Origin: Lachnospiraceae bacterium
GTDB lineage: Bacteria > Bacillota > Clostridia > Lachnospirales > Lachnospiraceae
Length of the DNA: 64,000 nucleotides
Assembly: GCA_030825115.1 (NCBI GenBank)
Contig: JAPJQL010000008.1
Span: forward strand, 1-64,000
Direction: 5' to 3'
Shown piece after piece: positions 25,676 to 33,805 of the stretch. Position 1 is the stretch's first letter, and the number at the start of each line of letters is the position of its first letter. The notes beneath the pieces are model-generated. The model did no database searches and was not told the origin of the DNA. It worked only from the letters and a program-made list of their open reading frames with translations. Both the position numbers and the translations under genes were made by a program.

Positions 25676-27823
25676 TCAGCCTCCCCACAGTTCCTGCATT
25701 ATATAGTAAGATTGTTTCAAACGTTCCCGGTAGGCCGGATGTTTGCCCCAGCCGCGCAGCATGAATTTTTCCATGGGAATCCGCTGCTTTTCGTGTTCCG
25801 GGTCACTGATGCCCACATAGATTCCGTCGATTTTCAGGTTCTCGACGCCGTAGTGGTCATAATAATCGTCATGGATCGTCATAGTTGAGGCATCTGAAAA
25901 ATTCAGCAGCTGCCAGGGCAGCCTCAGTTCGATGTTGTCTCCGCTGAAGATAAAGTCGGATACGGAGTTATAATCGGGAGAGGCCGGATTGCCGTTCCCG
26001 TAAGTCAGTTTGCCCGTTTCAAATTTTTTTGCATTCCAGTCTGCTGACTCCGGGGCGTTTAAGTTGGCAAGCTGCAGGGCCAGATAGATGTTTTTAAACA
26101 CCGGGGAATCCTTGTCCGGCGGATTAAAGTGGGGATTTTCTTCCCCATAATCCTCTGAGAATATGGCGCGGAAAGCTTCATAGCGCTCCTGTACAAGGAA
26201 CCGGCTGTCGTCCGGTCCGTTTATCACAACCAGAAAATCTGCCGGACGGTCGAAACGGATGTCTGCATCTTCCGCATAATAGCTCCCGGATTTTGGCGTG
26301 ACATCGATAGGGAGATAAATGGTCTCGTGCATCAGGTCGGCGCCCGGTTTATGGATGCGGAAATACAGGAATTTTTCATCATATTTCATGGATAACGTTG
26401 TAGTTCCATTGACGGCAACGATATCGCTGTCGCTCCATTCTTCCAGGGAACCGTCAGTATAGCAGCCGGGTTCCCGTCCCGGGTCAAAGGAGAGAAGTCC
26501 GAAAAACTGTTCGTTGGTCTGAAAATCGCTCCAGTACGCGGTGTGGTTTAAATCGATATTGGCCATCGTGTTCCACGTCCGCTTAAACCATTCGTCCTGC
26601 CAGCTGAAGATGATGCTTCCGGCGCAGCCGGCATTTTTGATATCCATATAGCTTTCGGCCAGGGCATGTCCCTGTTCTTCTTCCGACATATAGCCCTGGG
26701 AGCGCGCGGTGTTAAAATCAAGCTGAGCCCGCCCACGGGAGGTGGGCACGCCAAATTCGGAGATAACGACAGGCATGGAGTGATGGCTGTTCAGCATGTC
26801 CAGGTATGCTCCGTAGGTATTGTAATCACCGTTGTCCAGAAGATATTTGTCTGCATTGGGGAAGGAAGTTTTCCAGCTGTCAAATAAATTCAGGTAATCC
26901 GGATAGTAGGAGTATACGTGGTAGGAAGCAAACTGGCCGGATAAAAAATCGGCGGTACTCTGAATGTGTTCTACATCGATCCGGACACATTTCATAAATA
27001 CCTGATTGATGACCTCCGGGTAGGTGAGCGGGTCGGTGGTCGGCCAGTTTGAAAATGCCATCAGCCGCTGTGTCTTGTACTTGCTGCTCTCGTACCGGAT
27101 CATCTGGTCGCCGACCTCTGCAAGCAGCGCCTCGAATGGAGTCGCGTCCCCGGTTGTATACAGATACCTGCCCTGGTAGGAATTTTGCGACTTACGGGTA
27201 TGGTCTGTGTAGGCGACGGTCACATCTTCCCACTCTACGCCCAGGATGTAGCCCAGCACCCAGGGAGAGATGTCGCGTCGGTAGGAGCCGCTGACATCGG
27301 AAGGGCCACGGGTTATTTTTTTCCTGCCATGCAAAACATCGACCAGTGTCCGGCAGTCCTCCTTTAAGGCTTTGAAAAAAGCGTCGTCATATGCATCTAC
27401 ATGGGAGTTCAGGACATAGTCGTCCACCCATACCCCGTGGATGATGTACAGCGGCTCAGAGTGCGATGTGTTGTATTCATATACCGCCTCGTAAAAATCG
27501 CTGGAAAGTATGGTATAGACGCGGATGGTGTTGGCGCCCATATCCTGGATCATCTGAAACCACCGCAGGTAAGTCTCCTTGTCAATGGCATATTCTGTGG
27601 CATAATGCCCGGGAATGCCGCCTCCCATGTCTACGCCCTTTATTTCAAATGGTTCCATGCCGTTTCCGGTATCCACAAGGATATCTTTGCCGTCCACTGC
27701 GGTAAAGGTGGAAACCGGCCGGTCCGAATTCAGGTCAACATAAAATCCCCACTGGTAGTAGGCTTTGTTCAGGAAAAAGATTGTCATAATAGCCACAGTG
27801 GTGGCGATGAGGAATTTTTTCAT
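25676..27823 (-). CDS. Secreted glycosidase-like protein with C-terminal binding domain
   Basis: 715 residues. An N-terminal signal-anchor is followed by a TIM-barrel-like region of the GH2/GH5 clan: IKGVDMGGGIPGHYATEYAI, MGANTIRVYTIL, GYILGVEWEDV and VVISEFGVPTSRGR. The last has the Glu typical of the clan's nucleophile, while the acid/base site is less clear. The C-terminal 230 residues look like a beta-rich carbohydrate-binding or DOMON-like domain. It probably trims or remodels the polymer made by the GT2 enzyme, as CcsZ/BcsZ glycosidases do in cellulose operons. Its real activity is untested. Confidence 0.75.
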   Translation of the reverse strand: MKKFLIATTVAIMTIFFLNKAYYQWGFYVDLNSDRPVSTFTAVDGKDILVDTGNGMEPFEIKGVDMGGGIPGHYATEYAIDKETYLRWFQMIQDMGANTIRVYTILSSDFYEAVYEYNTSHSEPLYIIHGVWVDDYVLNSHVDAYDDAFFKALKEDCRTLVDVLHGRKKITRGPSDVSGSYRRDISPWVLGYILGVEWEDVTVAYTDHTRKSQNSYQGRYLYTTGDATPFEALLAEVGDQMIRYESSKYKTQRLMAFSNWPTTDPLTYPEVINQVFMKCVRIDVEHIQSTADFLSGQFASYHVYSYYPDYLNLFDSWKTSFPNADKYLLDNGDYNTYGAYLDMLNSHHSMPVVISEFGVPTSRGRAQLDFNTARSQGYMSEEEQGHALAESYMDIKNAGCAGSIIFSWQDEWFKRTWNTMANIDLNHTAYWSDFQTNEQFFGLLSFDPGREPGCYTDGSLEEWSDSDIVAVNGTTTLSMKYDEKFLYFRIHKPGADLMHETIYLPIDVTPKSGSYYAEDADIRFDRPADFLVVINGPDDSRFLVQERYEAFRAIFSEDYGEENPHFNPPDKDSPVFKNIYLALQLANLNAPESADWNAKKFETGKLTYGNGNPASPDYNSVSDFIFSGDNIELRLPWQLLNFSDASTMTIHDDYYDHYGVENLKIDGIYVGISDPEHEKQRIPMEKFMLRGWGKHPAYRERLKQSYYIMQELWGG

Positions 27824-27836
27824 GCATTGCCTCTCT

Positions 27837-29285
27837 TTAATGGTTGAATTTTTTGTTCTTTGAGTTATGGCTGTAAAATTTCAGGTCTTCAATATGGTCG
27901 TCCATCCAGTTCATACGGCTGATCAGCCGGCGCCGGTACTGTGTTACCGCGTCTTCGTAGGAACTGATCTTCCTGAAATCCTGGGTCATCAGATCGTATT
28001 TTGGCTGAAAACTGTAACCCCACACCTGATAATTCCGCTCAATGGCCGGACCGAGATAATCCTGGACAGCGGAAATATATTCATTTATGGAGTCGTCGCT
28101 TAAGACTCCCTTCCGAAGATACCGGTACCTCGTGATGACTTTGTTGATAAAATCCTCGTCCTTGGTCAGCATGAAAAACCAGGGGCGGGACTGCATAAAG
28201 AAGCCTGCCATCGGGAGCTGGTCTTCGATATAGTTGTCGCAGCAATTGTTGAAATCCCAGACGGCCAGTTTCAGCTTTCCTGCTACATCTTTATAGAAGT
28301 ATGTAGAGTAAAGACCGGCATCGGTATTCTGGGTTACTTCATTGATGATGAAATAATCCACAAAGCTGTCTACATCGATGAACGACGGATAACCATACCT
28401 TCTGGAAGTATAATCGAAGGAGTACAGGGATTTTTCAAATCTGGAAAAGTCCCTGCTGATATAATCGGTCAGTTCCGGCGTGAGGTTTTTGGTGCCGGGG
28501 TATTTGATTTCAATCTGGCTTTGCAGCCGCTCGGTATAGTTGGTAAAGTTTTCAAGGTATTGCACATCGTTTACACTGGCACGGTCGACGCAGATAATGT
28601 AGCTGGTGACCGGAGCGCCGGAGCGGTATTTTTTAACCTCTACCCGGCCTTCGGCGACTCCGATCTGTTCTGTCATAACATAGACGCCCTGGTAAGCGCC
28701 GTTCAGAAAGACTTCGCAATAACGGACATCGGGCGCCCATTCCATGATCTTACCGGAGAGGTTATACCACATGTAATTCCGCATCAGCGTCTTATCAAGA
28801 TAGGGACCGTGAAGGACCCAGGTGCTGTTTTTCTCCATTCCCATAACCGGATATGATTTTTCCTGCTCGTGCTTATTGATGAACTTGAGGAGATAACCGG
28901 TTTTGTCAAAGGTTCTGGAAGAGTTTCCGCGTACCCTGATCTGGATTCGGCTGTCGATATCCGGTTTTTGGCTCAGGTCGTTTAATTCTCCGTTTTTCTG
29001 GAAAATCTTGACATCGGCCTGGGTATAGGTGTTTGGGATGCTTTTGACCGTCTGTCCCGGTTCTGGTTTTCCGGGAATGACAGAGCCGCCGGTATCGATG
29101 GATACAATCGGAAGATGGGAGGTAAATGTTTCTGCCTCGATGGAGAGACCGGTATCTTCAACCTCGGTATTGTAGGTGAGATGCTGCTCTGTACGGCGTG
29201 TCTGTGGCGTGTCCAAATTTCCCAGGGTAAGAACGGCGGCCAGCAAAAAGACCGTGCCGCCGGTGTAAAGGTATTTACTTTTCAT
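27837..29285 (-). CDS. CotH-family secreted kinase-like protein
   Basis: 482 residues with an N-terminal signal-anchor. The CotH pattern is clear: IQIRVRGNSSRTFDKTGYLLKF, STWVLHGPYLDKTLMRNYMWYNLS, FLNGAYQGVYVMTEQIG and LKLAVWDFNNCCDNY. In Bacillus, CotH is an atypical kinase that phosphorylates spore-coat proteins, but many CotH proteins outside sporulation belong to surface-polysaccharide clusters. Here it is exported and lies between DUF4956 and the glycosidase-like gene. It might modify the glycan or an anchoring protein; that is inference. No spore-coat genes are near. Confidence 0.85.
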   Translation of the reverse strand: MKSKYLYTGGTVFLLAAVLTLGNLDTPQTRRTEQHLTYNTEVEDTGLSIEAETFTSHLPIVSIDTGGSVIPGKPEPGQTVKSIPNTYTQADVKIFQKNGELNDLSQKPDIDSRIQIRVRGNSSRTFDKTGYLLKFINKHEQEKSYPVMGMEKNSTWVLHGPYLDKTLMRNYMWYNLSGKIMEWAPDVRYCEVFLNGAYQGVYVMTEQIGVAEGRVEVKKYRSGAPVTSYIICVDRASVNDVQYLENFTNYTERLQSQIEIKYPGTKNLTPELTDYISRDFSRFEKSLYSFDYTSRRYGYPSFIDVDSFVDYFIINEVTQNTDAGLYSTYFYKDVAGKLKLAVWDFNNCCDNYIEDQLPMAGFFMQSRPWFFMLTKDEDFINKVITRYRYLRKGVLSDDSINEYISAVQDYLGPAIERNYQVWGYSFQPKYDLMTQDFRKISSYEDAVTQYRRRLISRMNWMDDHIEDLKFYSHNSKNKKFNH

Positions 29286-29291
29286 ATATAG

Positions 29292-29972
29292 TTACCCACT
29301 GATTTCGTCATTCTGGCTTACAATGTTGACATATTCGATGGTTTCCAGTTCGTACAGCAGCTCGGAAATACTTTTTTCTTTCTTGTTGTTGGAATGCATA
29401 TAGGTTTTTCTCGGCATCTCATAGATCAGCTCGATGGAGTCGCGCGTCGTGTTTTTTACACGGAGCATGGCGCCTGCCTGAAAATAATCAAAAATGATAG
29501 CCTCGATCCGGCGCTCCATATTCCGGGCTCCCCGGACGATCAGCAGGATGCGGTTGTCATTTTTTACCCGTCCCAAAGCCAGCATCAGAAGGAATACGAC
29601 AAAGCTGCCTGCGGTGGCAACGGTATAATCTCCGACACCGCAGCAGATGCCGACGATAATCGTCCAGAATATGTATGTGGTATCGCGGGAATCCTTGATT
29701 GCGGTACGGAATCTCACGATGGAGAGCGCACCTACCATGCCGAGGGACAGCGCAATGTTGTTGCCGATGACGGTCATAACCGTTGCGGTCAGGACAGTCA
29801 GCATCACCAGAGATACGTTGAACTTTTTCGAGTACACCCCGCCTGCATGGGTGAAGTAATACGATATGTAGATTACAATACCCAATAGAGAGGCCACCAG
29901 GATGTGAAGAATGATTTCCTCCACAGACAGGGAACCGGTTTCCTGAAACATGGAATAAAGATATTCTTTCAT
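29292..29972 (-). CDS. DUF4956 membrane protein
   Basis: 226 residues with four hydrophobic segments in the first 135, including SLGMVGALSIVRFRTAIKDSRDTTYIFW, the most conserved part of DUF4956. A soluble C-terminal tail of about 90 residues follows. This family is regularly next to VTC-domain and CotH genes, as here, but no function is established. The AGGAG site before 29972 is good and it is seven bases from the CotH gene. A role in membrane transport or assembly of the polymer is possible. Confidence 0.88.
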   Translation of the reverse strand: MKEYLYSMFQETGSLSVEEIILHILVASLLGIVIYISYYFTHAGGVYSKKFNVSLVMLTVLTATVMTVIGNNIALSLGMVGALSIVRFRTAIKDSRDTTYIFWTIIVGICCGVGDYTVATAGSFVVFLLMLALGRVKNDNRILLIVRGARNMERRIEAIIFDYFQAGAMLRVKNTTRDSIELIYEMPRKTYMHSNNKKEKSISELLYELETIEYVNIVSQNDEISG

Positions 29973-29991
29973 TGTATGATCTCCTTCGTGT

Positions 29992-30687
29992 TTAGAATAA
30001 ATAATGCAGGCCGGTGCTTCTTGACAGGCAGTATTTGCTGACGGAGAGGGGGCTTTTTCCCTCTAAGCTTACCATCTGCTTGATATAATCCAGAAGAAAG
30101 CCGTTGAACTTGACTTCCATGACAACCAGATAAGGGTCAAAAACCGGATTTTGGAGCAGGGTTGGAGAAAAAAGATCCATATTGCTTTCGGTCGCCCTGA
30201 TTTCGGAATCAAAGGTGATCCTCGTCCGGTTTTCGCTGGCAACATAAGCCTTACGCCGGTATTCTACGATAGACTTTGGGCGGTAGCACATCACGTTCAT
30301 AAGGGCATAGCATTCTTTGGCAAACGGCTCGGGATAGAGCAGCAGGCTGGAATAATCGCCCCGGGTGAGAGCGATGGCGTCCTTGCGGGAAAGGCGCAGG
30401 GAGCGTTTTTTCTGGTTCTCGCCCTGCTTTTGCTTCATTTCCAACATGGCAAAGCCGGATGAGGGGTCATAGATCCGCAGCCGGATTTTCCGCCGAAGTT
30501 CAATCCCGTCTTCTTTTTCATAATAATCACGCTCATCCATGGTATCGAAGTACAGGCTCCGGATATTGTAACCGGATACTCCGTTGTGGGGATCGGGGTG
30601 CAGCGTCTGTGTGAACAGATGGTCCAGATGCCGGTATTGGTCGAAAGACAGCAGGTATTTTTTTTCCTGCCTCAAGACTTCTTGCAT
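29992..30687 (-). CDS. VTC-domain (polyphosphate polymerase-like) protein
   Basis: 231 residues, no membrane helix. It has the VTC tunnel-domain pattern with its many basic residues: LRQEKKYLLSFDQYRHL, NIRSLYFDTMDERDYYEKEDGIELRRKIRLRIY, MLEMKQKQGENQKKRSLRLSR, and VVMEVKFNGFLLDYIKQMV. In yeast this domain makes polyphosphate from ATP inside the cell. Bacterial relatives in glycan operons are uncharacterised. They may make polyphosphate or bind another nucleotide triphosphate. The start is separated from the preceding stop by one base. Confidence 0.86.
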   Translation of the reverse strand: MQEVLRQEKKYLLSFDQYRHLDHLFTQTLHPDPHNGVSGYNIRSLYFDTMDERDYYEKEDGIELRRKIRLRIYDPSSGFAMLEMKQKQGENQKKRSLRLSRKDAIALTRGDYSSLLLYPEPFAKECYALMNVMCYRPKSIVEYRRKAYVASENRTRITFDSEIRATESNMDLFSPTLLQNPVFDPYLVVMEVKFNGFLLDYIKQMVSLEGKSPLSVSKYCLSRSTGLHYLF

Positions 30688-30688
30688 G

Positions 30689-31576
30689 TCAGTCCTCCTT
30701 ATCTATGAGTTCCAGCGCCGGTTTCAGGTAATGCCAGGAAAAGCCGAGCCTGGAATCCGGGTACTCCTGCCGGAGCCGGTCCCAGCTTTCTTCAACGGCA
30801 TGATACCCGTCCTGATAATATGTATTTTTTTCCGTAAGATGATGGAATCCGGGTTTTTGCAGCTCAGTAATGTTGATCAGCGCTTTGCCATGCCTGTCTG
30901 CCAGGCTGACTTCGGCAGCAATCTGTCCGGCTTCATCGGTTTTGTCATAATTCATCACCGCAATGGCGTCGCAACCGGATCTTATCAGGGCTTCCAGCAC
31001 ATCTTCCAGTGAAATTCTGTCGTAAAAGTTTGGAATGCATATAATAATGAGAAGATTTTGCTCGTGCGCCAGCTCATAAGCTTCGGCACAGTTGAGGGCA
31101 AATTGTGTCAGATGGTGTTTGGGGTCGTCATCCCATGTGTCCAGAAGATACGGTTCGATGTCCCAGACAATCCCTGTAAAACCAGCGCCATCGTCCGATT
31201 GATCATTCCAATTGCACACGGTTTGTATGGATTCCTTCATATGGCGGGCATCCGGTTCGATGCCCCATTCCGGCTCGCCGGTCAGATAGTAAACGTTCTG
31301 GTCCTGCTCTTTTCGCCTTGACAGAAAGTCCAGTACCAGAGCTTCCGGCGTAGCCTTGGGGATGGCCTGGTAGATGGATTTGCAGGAAAGCGCAGTCATA
31401 GCCTTAGAAAGCAAAGGCTCGCTCTCTTTTGTGATATATGTGGCTTCCCAGGAAAAGATACTGGTTTCACAGAGCGTATCCTCTGCGCGGCTGTTTCCGC
31501 AGCCGATGAGAAGCGCTCCGGCAGCCGTACAGAATAAAAGCAGAACCGACCGGTAAAATATAGGTATTCGAATCAT
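30689..31576 (-). CDS. Lipoprotein, TIM-barrel glycosidase-like
   Basis: 295 residues. The signal peptide ends in a lipobox (LLIGC), so the protein is anchored on the outer face of the membrane. The remainder looks like a barrel: YYLTGEPEWGIEPDA, GFTGIVWDIEPYLLDTW, LLIIICIPNFYD, CDAIAVMNYDKTDE and RLGFSWHYLKP. The WDIEPY and MNYDK stretches recall GH18-like folds, but the full catalytic signature is missing. It is the first gene of the operon, just behind the promoter at 31599-31627. It may bind or trim the polymer; the family is not certain. Confidence 0.7.
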   Translation of the reverse strand: MIRIPIFYRSVLLLFCTAAGALLIGCGNSRAEDTLCETSIFSWEATYITKESEPLLSKAMTALSCKSIYQAIPKATPEALVLDFLSRRKEQDQNVYYLTGEPEWGIEPDARHMKESIQTVCNWNDQSDDGAGFTGIVWDIEPYLLDTWDDDPKHHLTQFALNCAEAYELAHEQNLLIIICIPNFYDRISLEDVLEALIRSGCDAIAVMNYDKTDEAGQIAAEVSLADRHGKALINITELQKPGFHHLTEKNTYYQDGYHAVEESWDRLRQEYPDSRLGFSWHYLKPALELIDKED

Positions 31577-31598
31577 TGCTTTCTGCCTCCTTCCAAGA

Positions 31599-31646
31599 AT
31601 TATAACATTTTAAGCTGCTGATTCCAATGGATATTCTGCAGAATAT
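31599..31646 (-). promoter_or_regulatory. Promoter and palindrome of the polysaccharide operon
   Basis: Read on the minus strand, TTGGAA (31627-31622) and TATAAT (31604-31599) are 17 bases apart. ATATTCTGCAGAATAT, a perfect 16-bp palindrome at 31631-31646, lies three bases upstream of the -35. It is placed to bind an activator or a repressor. The 5' leader is only about 15-20 bases, so no riboswitch fits here. Confidence 0.75.
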
Positions 31647-31773
31647 GCCTAAAAAAGCAGGGAATTTTTTGTAGAATAGGAATATAGCGTGTAAATGCAG
31701 CCGGCTTGGATACAAGGCTTCATGCAGAGCGAAAACGCAGAGTGAAAACAGGGCAAATACGTGTAAAAAGTGC

Positions 31774-31802
31774 TTGCATTTGTAGGATTTCTCTGGTAAA
31801 AT
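31774..31802 (+). promoter_or_regulatory. Promoter of rpsF-ssb-rpsR
   Basis: TTGCAT at 31774-31779 and TAAAAT at 31797-31802 are 17 bases apart. The rpsF start is 75 bases further on, leaving a leader of about 68 bases. The promoter is divergent from that of the polysaccharide operon. Confidence 0.75.
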
Positions 31803-31829
31803 AGATATCCGTGACACATTATAATCCTT

Positions 31830-31853
31830 GCTCCTGATACTGAAAGCAGGGGC
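31830..31853 (+). promoter_or_regulatory. rpsF leader hairpin
   Basis: GCTCCTG (31830-31836) pairs with CAGGGGC (31847-31853) with one G-U pair, around a ten-base loop, just before the rpsF ribosome binding site. Ribosomal leaders of this operon can bind the S6:S18 complex, so this is a candidate feedback site. I could not match it to the published consensus. Confidence 0.5.
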
Positions 31854-31877
31854 CAGAGACCACAAGGAGGTAAAGCA

Positions 31878-32171
31878 ATGAACAAATACGAATTAGCAGT
31901 TGTTCTGAGCGCAAAACTCGAAGATGAGGAGAGAGCAGCAGCACTGGAGAAGGTACAGGGTTATATTACCCGCTTCAACGGCGTTGTGACTAACGTTGAC
32001 GAATGGGGTAAGAAGAGACTTGCTTACGAGATTCAGAAAATGAAAGAAGGCTACTACTACTTCATCAAGTTCGAGTCTGAGAGTTCCGATTGTTCTAATG
32101 AAGTGGAATCACATATCCGCATCATGGAGCCGGTAATCAGATATCTTTGCGTTAAACAGGACGAGCAGTAA
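31878..32171 (+). CDS. rpsF: 30S ribosomal protein S6
   Basis: 97 residues. The S6 pattern is clear: MNKYELAVVLSAKLEDEERAAALEKVQGYI, then VDEWGKKRLAYEIQKMKEGYYYFIKFE and a C-terminal RIMEPVIRYLCVK. It binds the central domain of 16S rRNA next to S18. AAGGAGG precedes the ATG. It is the first gene of the conserved rpsF-ssb-rpsR operon. Confidence 0.98.
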   Translation: MNKYELAVVLSAKLEDEERAAALEKVQGYITRFNGVVTNVDEWGKKRLAYEIQKMKEGYYYFIKFESESSDCSNEVESHIRIMEPVIRYLCVKQDEQ

Positions 32172-32206
32172 ATAGACGACCAGTTTAGAAAAGAGAGAGT
32201 GATGGT

Positions 32207-32668
32207 ATGAATAGAGTAATCCTTATGGGAAGATTGACCAGGGATCCGGAAGTGAGATATTCACAGGGAGAGCGCTCGATGGCGATTGCAAGATATACGC
32301 TTGCAGTAGACAGAAGAGGACGCAGAAGCCAGGACGGCGGCGAACAGACCGCAGATTTCATCAACATTGTAGCATTCGACAGGGCCGGCGAGTTTGCTGA
32401 GAAGTATTTCCGCCAGGGCATGAGAGTACTGGTATCCGGCCGGATTCAGACGGGCAGTTATACCAATAAAGATGGTCAGAAAGTTTATACCACTGACGTT
32501 ATAGTAGACGACCAGGAATTTGCCGACAGCAAGGGTGCGGGCGGTGACAACAGTGGTTTTGGCGGTGGATACCAGCAGACCACAAGACCGGCTCCGACCA
32601 GTGCGATTGGCGACGGATTCATGAACATTCCGGATGGAGTGGAAGACGAAGGTTTGCCTTTCAATTAA
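32207..32668 (+). CDS. ssb: Single-stranded DNA-binding protein
   Basis: 153 residues. The OB fold occupies residues 1-105 (MNRVILMGRLTRDPEVRYSQ, FINIVAFDRAGEFAEKYFRQGMRVLVSGRIQTGSY). A Gly/Gln-rich linker and an acidic tip follow. The tip reads VEDEGLPFN: the usual terminal Phe is followed by an extra Asn, which could weaken or alter binding of partner proteins. It covers single-stranded DNA in replication and repair, and lies between rpsF and rpsR as in most Firmicutes. Confidence 0.97.
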   Translation: MNRVILMGRLTRDPEVRYSQGERSMAIARYTLAVDRRGRRSQDGGEQTADFINIVAFDRAGEFAEKYFRQGMRVLVSGRIQTGSYTNKDGQKVYTTDVIVDDQEFADSKGAGGDNSGFGGGYQQTTRPAPTSAIGDGFMNIPDGVEDEGLPFN

Positions 32669-32719
32669 TCTGAGATTAATGGGAAAGACAGGTATGATTT
32701 GAAGAAGGAGGCAGTACCA

Positions 32720-32989
32720 ATGGCATTCAACAAAACTGACAGAGCTGACGGTTCTAAGATGAGAAGAGGCGGCGGCATGCGTAGAAGAAAAAAAGTCTGT
32801 GTATTCTGCGGCGACAAGAACGGCGTGATTGATTACAAAGACGTAAATAAGTTAAAAAGATATGTATCTGAGAGAGGTAAAATTCTTCCGAGAAGAATTA
32901 CCGGAAACTGTGCAAAACATCAGAGAGCGCTGACGGTTGCTATTAAGAGAGCACGTCACATCGCTTTGATGCCGTACACAATGGAGTAA
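32720..32989 (+). CDS. rpsR: 30S ribosomal protein S18
   Basis: 89 residues from the ATG at 32720, with AAGGAGG upstream. The S18 core reads KVCVFCGDKNGVIDYKDVNKLKRYVSE, then KILPRRITGNCAKHQRALTVAIKRARHIALMP. The Cys pairs (CVFC and NCAKH) make this the zinc-type (C+) form. It assembles with S6 on 16S rRNA. A strong terminator follows 15 bases later and ends the operon. Confidence 0.98.
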   Translation: MAFNKTDRADGSKMRRGGGMRRRKKVCVFCGDKNGVIDYKDVNKLKRYVSERGKILPRRITGNCAKHQRALTVAIKRARHIALMPYTME

Positions 32990-33003
32990 TCCATATATAA
33001 GAG

Positions 33004-33038
33004 ATGACCTTATATGCGAGTATAGGGTCATTTTTTTT
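33004..33038 (+). terminator. Terminator of rpsF operon
   Basis: ATGACC (33004-33009) and GGTCAT (33026-33031), extended by a T/A-rich inner stem, are followed by eight T. Confidence 0.9.
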
Positions 33039-33141
33039 GCATTTTTTACTTCCCAAAATAAAGTTCCATGATATACTGGAAGGAAATAATCCAAATCAGG
33101 CATCTTATAAAGAAAATGGAGGGAGCGGGAGGTAGTATAGT

Positions 33142-33708
33142 ATGAAATTATTTGAATTTAAAAAAGCAGATTTGTTTACAATTCCCAATATACTTGGGTA
33201 TTTTCGTATTCTGCTGCTGCCTGTCATTGGCGTGGCGGTCGTAAAAGACTGGTATGTGGTGAAGGTGATGCTGCTGGCCATCTCCGGCCTGACGGATTTT
33301 CTGGACGGGAAGATTGCGAGAAAGTTCAATCAGGTGACAGAGCTTGGCAAAGTGCTTGACCCGATTGCGGATAAATTGACGCTTTGCGTACTCTTTTTCT
33401 GCCTGGCCATCCGCAGCCCTTATGCCCGCATTATCGTTGTGCTCATGGCGGGGAAAGAACTGTTCATGGCAACGATGCAGCTCTACGTCTGTCACAGGAC
33501 GGGGCGGACGACGGGCGGCGCACTTTGGTTTGGCAAAGTCTGTACCTTCACCTTGTTTTTAAGCCTGCTTGCCTTTTTGTTCTGGCGGCGGATGCCGGCG
33601 GCAGCGGAACAGGCATTGACTGTGGTATCCTGTGCGGTGATTCTGTTTGCCTGGGTGATGTATGCAAGGGAATTTTACCGGATGTGCAGGCAGAAGGGCG
33701 GGGAATGA
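33142..33708 (+). CDS. CDP-alcohol phosphatidyltransferase (PgsA-like)
   Basis: 188 residues with about four to five membrane segments. The CDP-alcohol signature D-G-x2-A-R-x8-G-x3-D-x3-D is complete in DGKIARKFNQVTELGKVLDP and the following IAD, with LTDFL just before. Such enzymes join a CDP-diacylglycerol to an alcohol. The opening TIPNILGYFRILLLPVIG and the length fit phosphatidylglycerophosphate synthase, the first step to phosphatidylglycerol, but paralogues with other acceptors exist. AATGGAGGGAGCGGGAGG precedes the start. It is a single-gene unit. Confidence 0.86.
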   Translation: MKLFEFKKADLFTIPNILGYFRILLLPVIGVAVVKDWYVVKVMLLAISGLTDFLDGKIARKFNQVTELGKVLDPIADKLTLCVLFFCLAIRSPYARIIVVLMAGKELFMATMQLYVCHRTGRTTGGALWFGKVCTFTLFLSLLAFLFWRRMPAAAEQALTVVSCAVILFAWVMYAREFYRMCRQKGGE

Positions 33709-33747
33709 CAGCGCGGGAGTTGGACCGTTCATGAGGAATCGGAAAAC

Positions 33748-33792
33748 AGGCACTCAGGGTATTGTACTTACTGTGCACAATACCCTGTTTGC
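33748..33792. terminator. Two-way terminator hairpin
   Basis: CAGGGTATTGT (33755-33765) pairs perfectly with ACAATACCCTG (33777-33787). An outer CAGGC/GCCTG stem (33748-33752, 33788 on) adds to it. It lies between convergent genes and has four T on the minus-strand side. Confidence 0.7.
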
Positions 33793-33805
33793 CTGACATT
33801 GCTTT

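Noticed and set aside
31599..31880. c-di-GMP riboswitch before the polysaccharide operon
   Set aside because: The promoter leaves a leader of only about 15-20 bases, too short for any known riboswitch.
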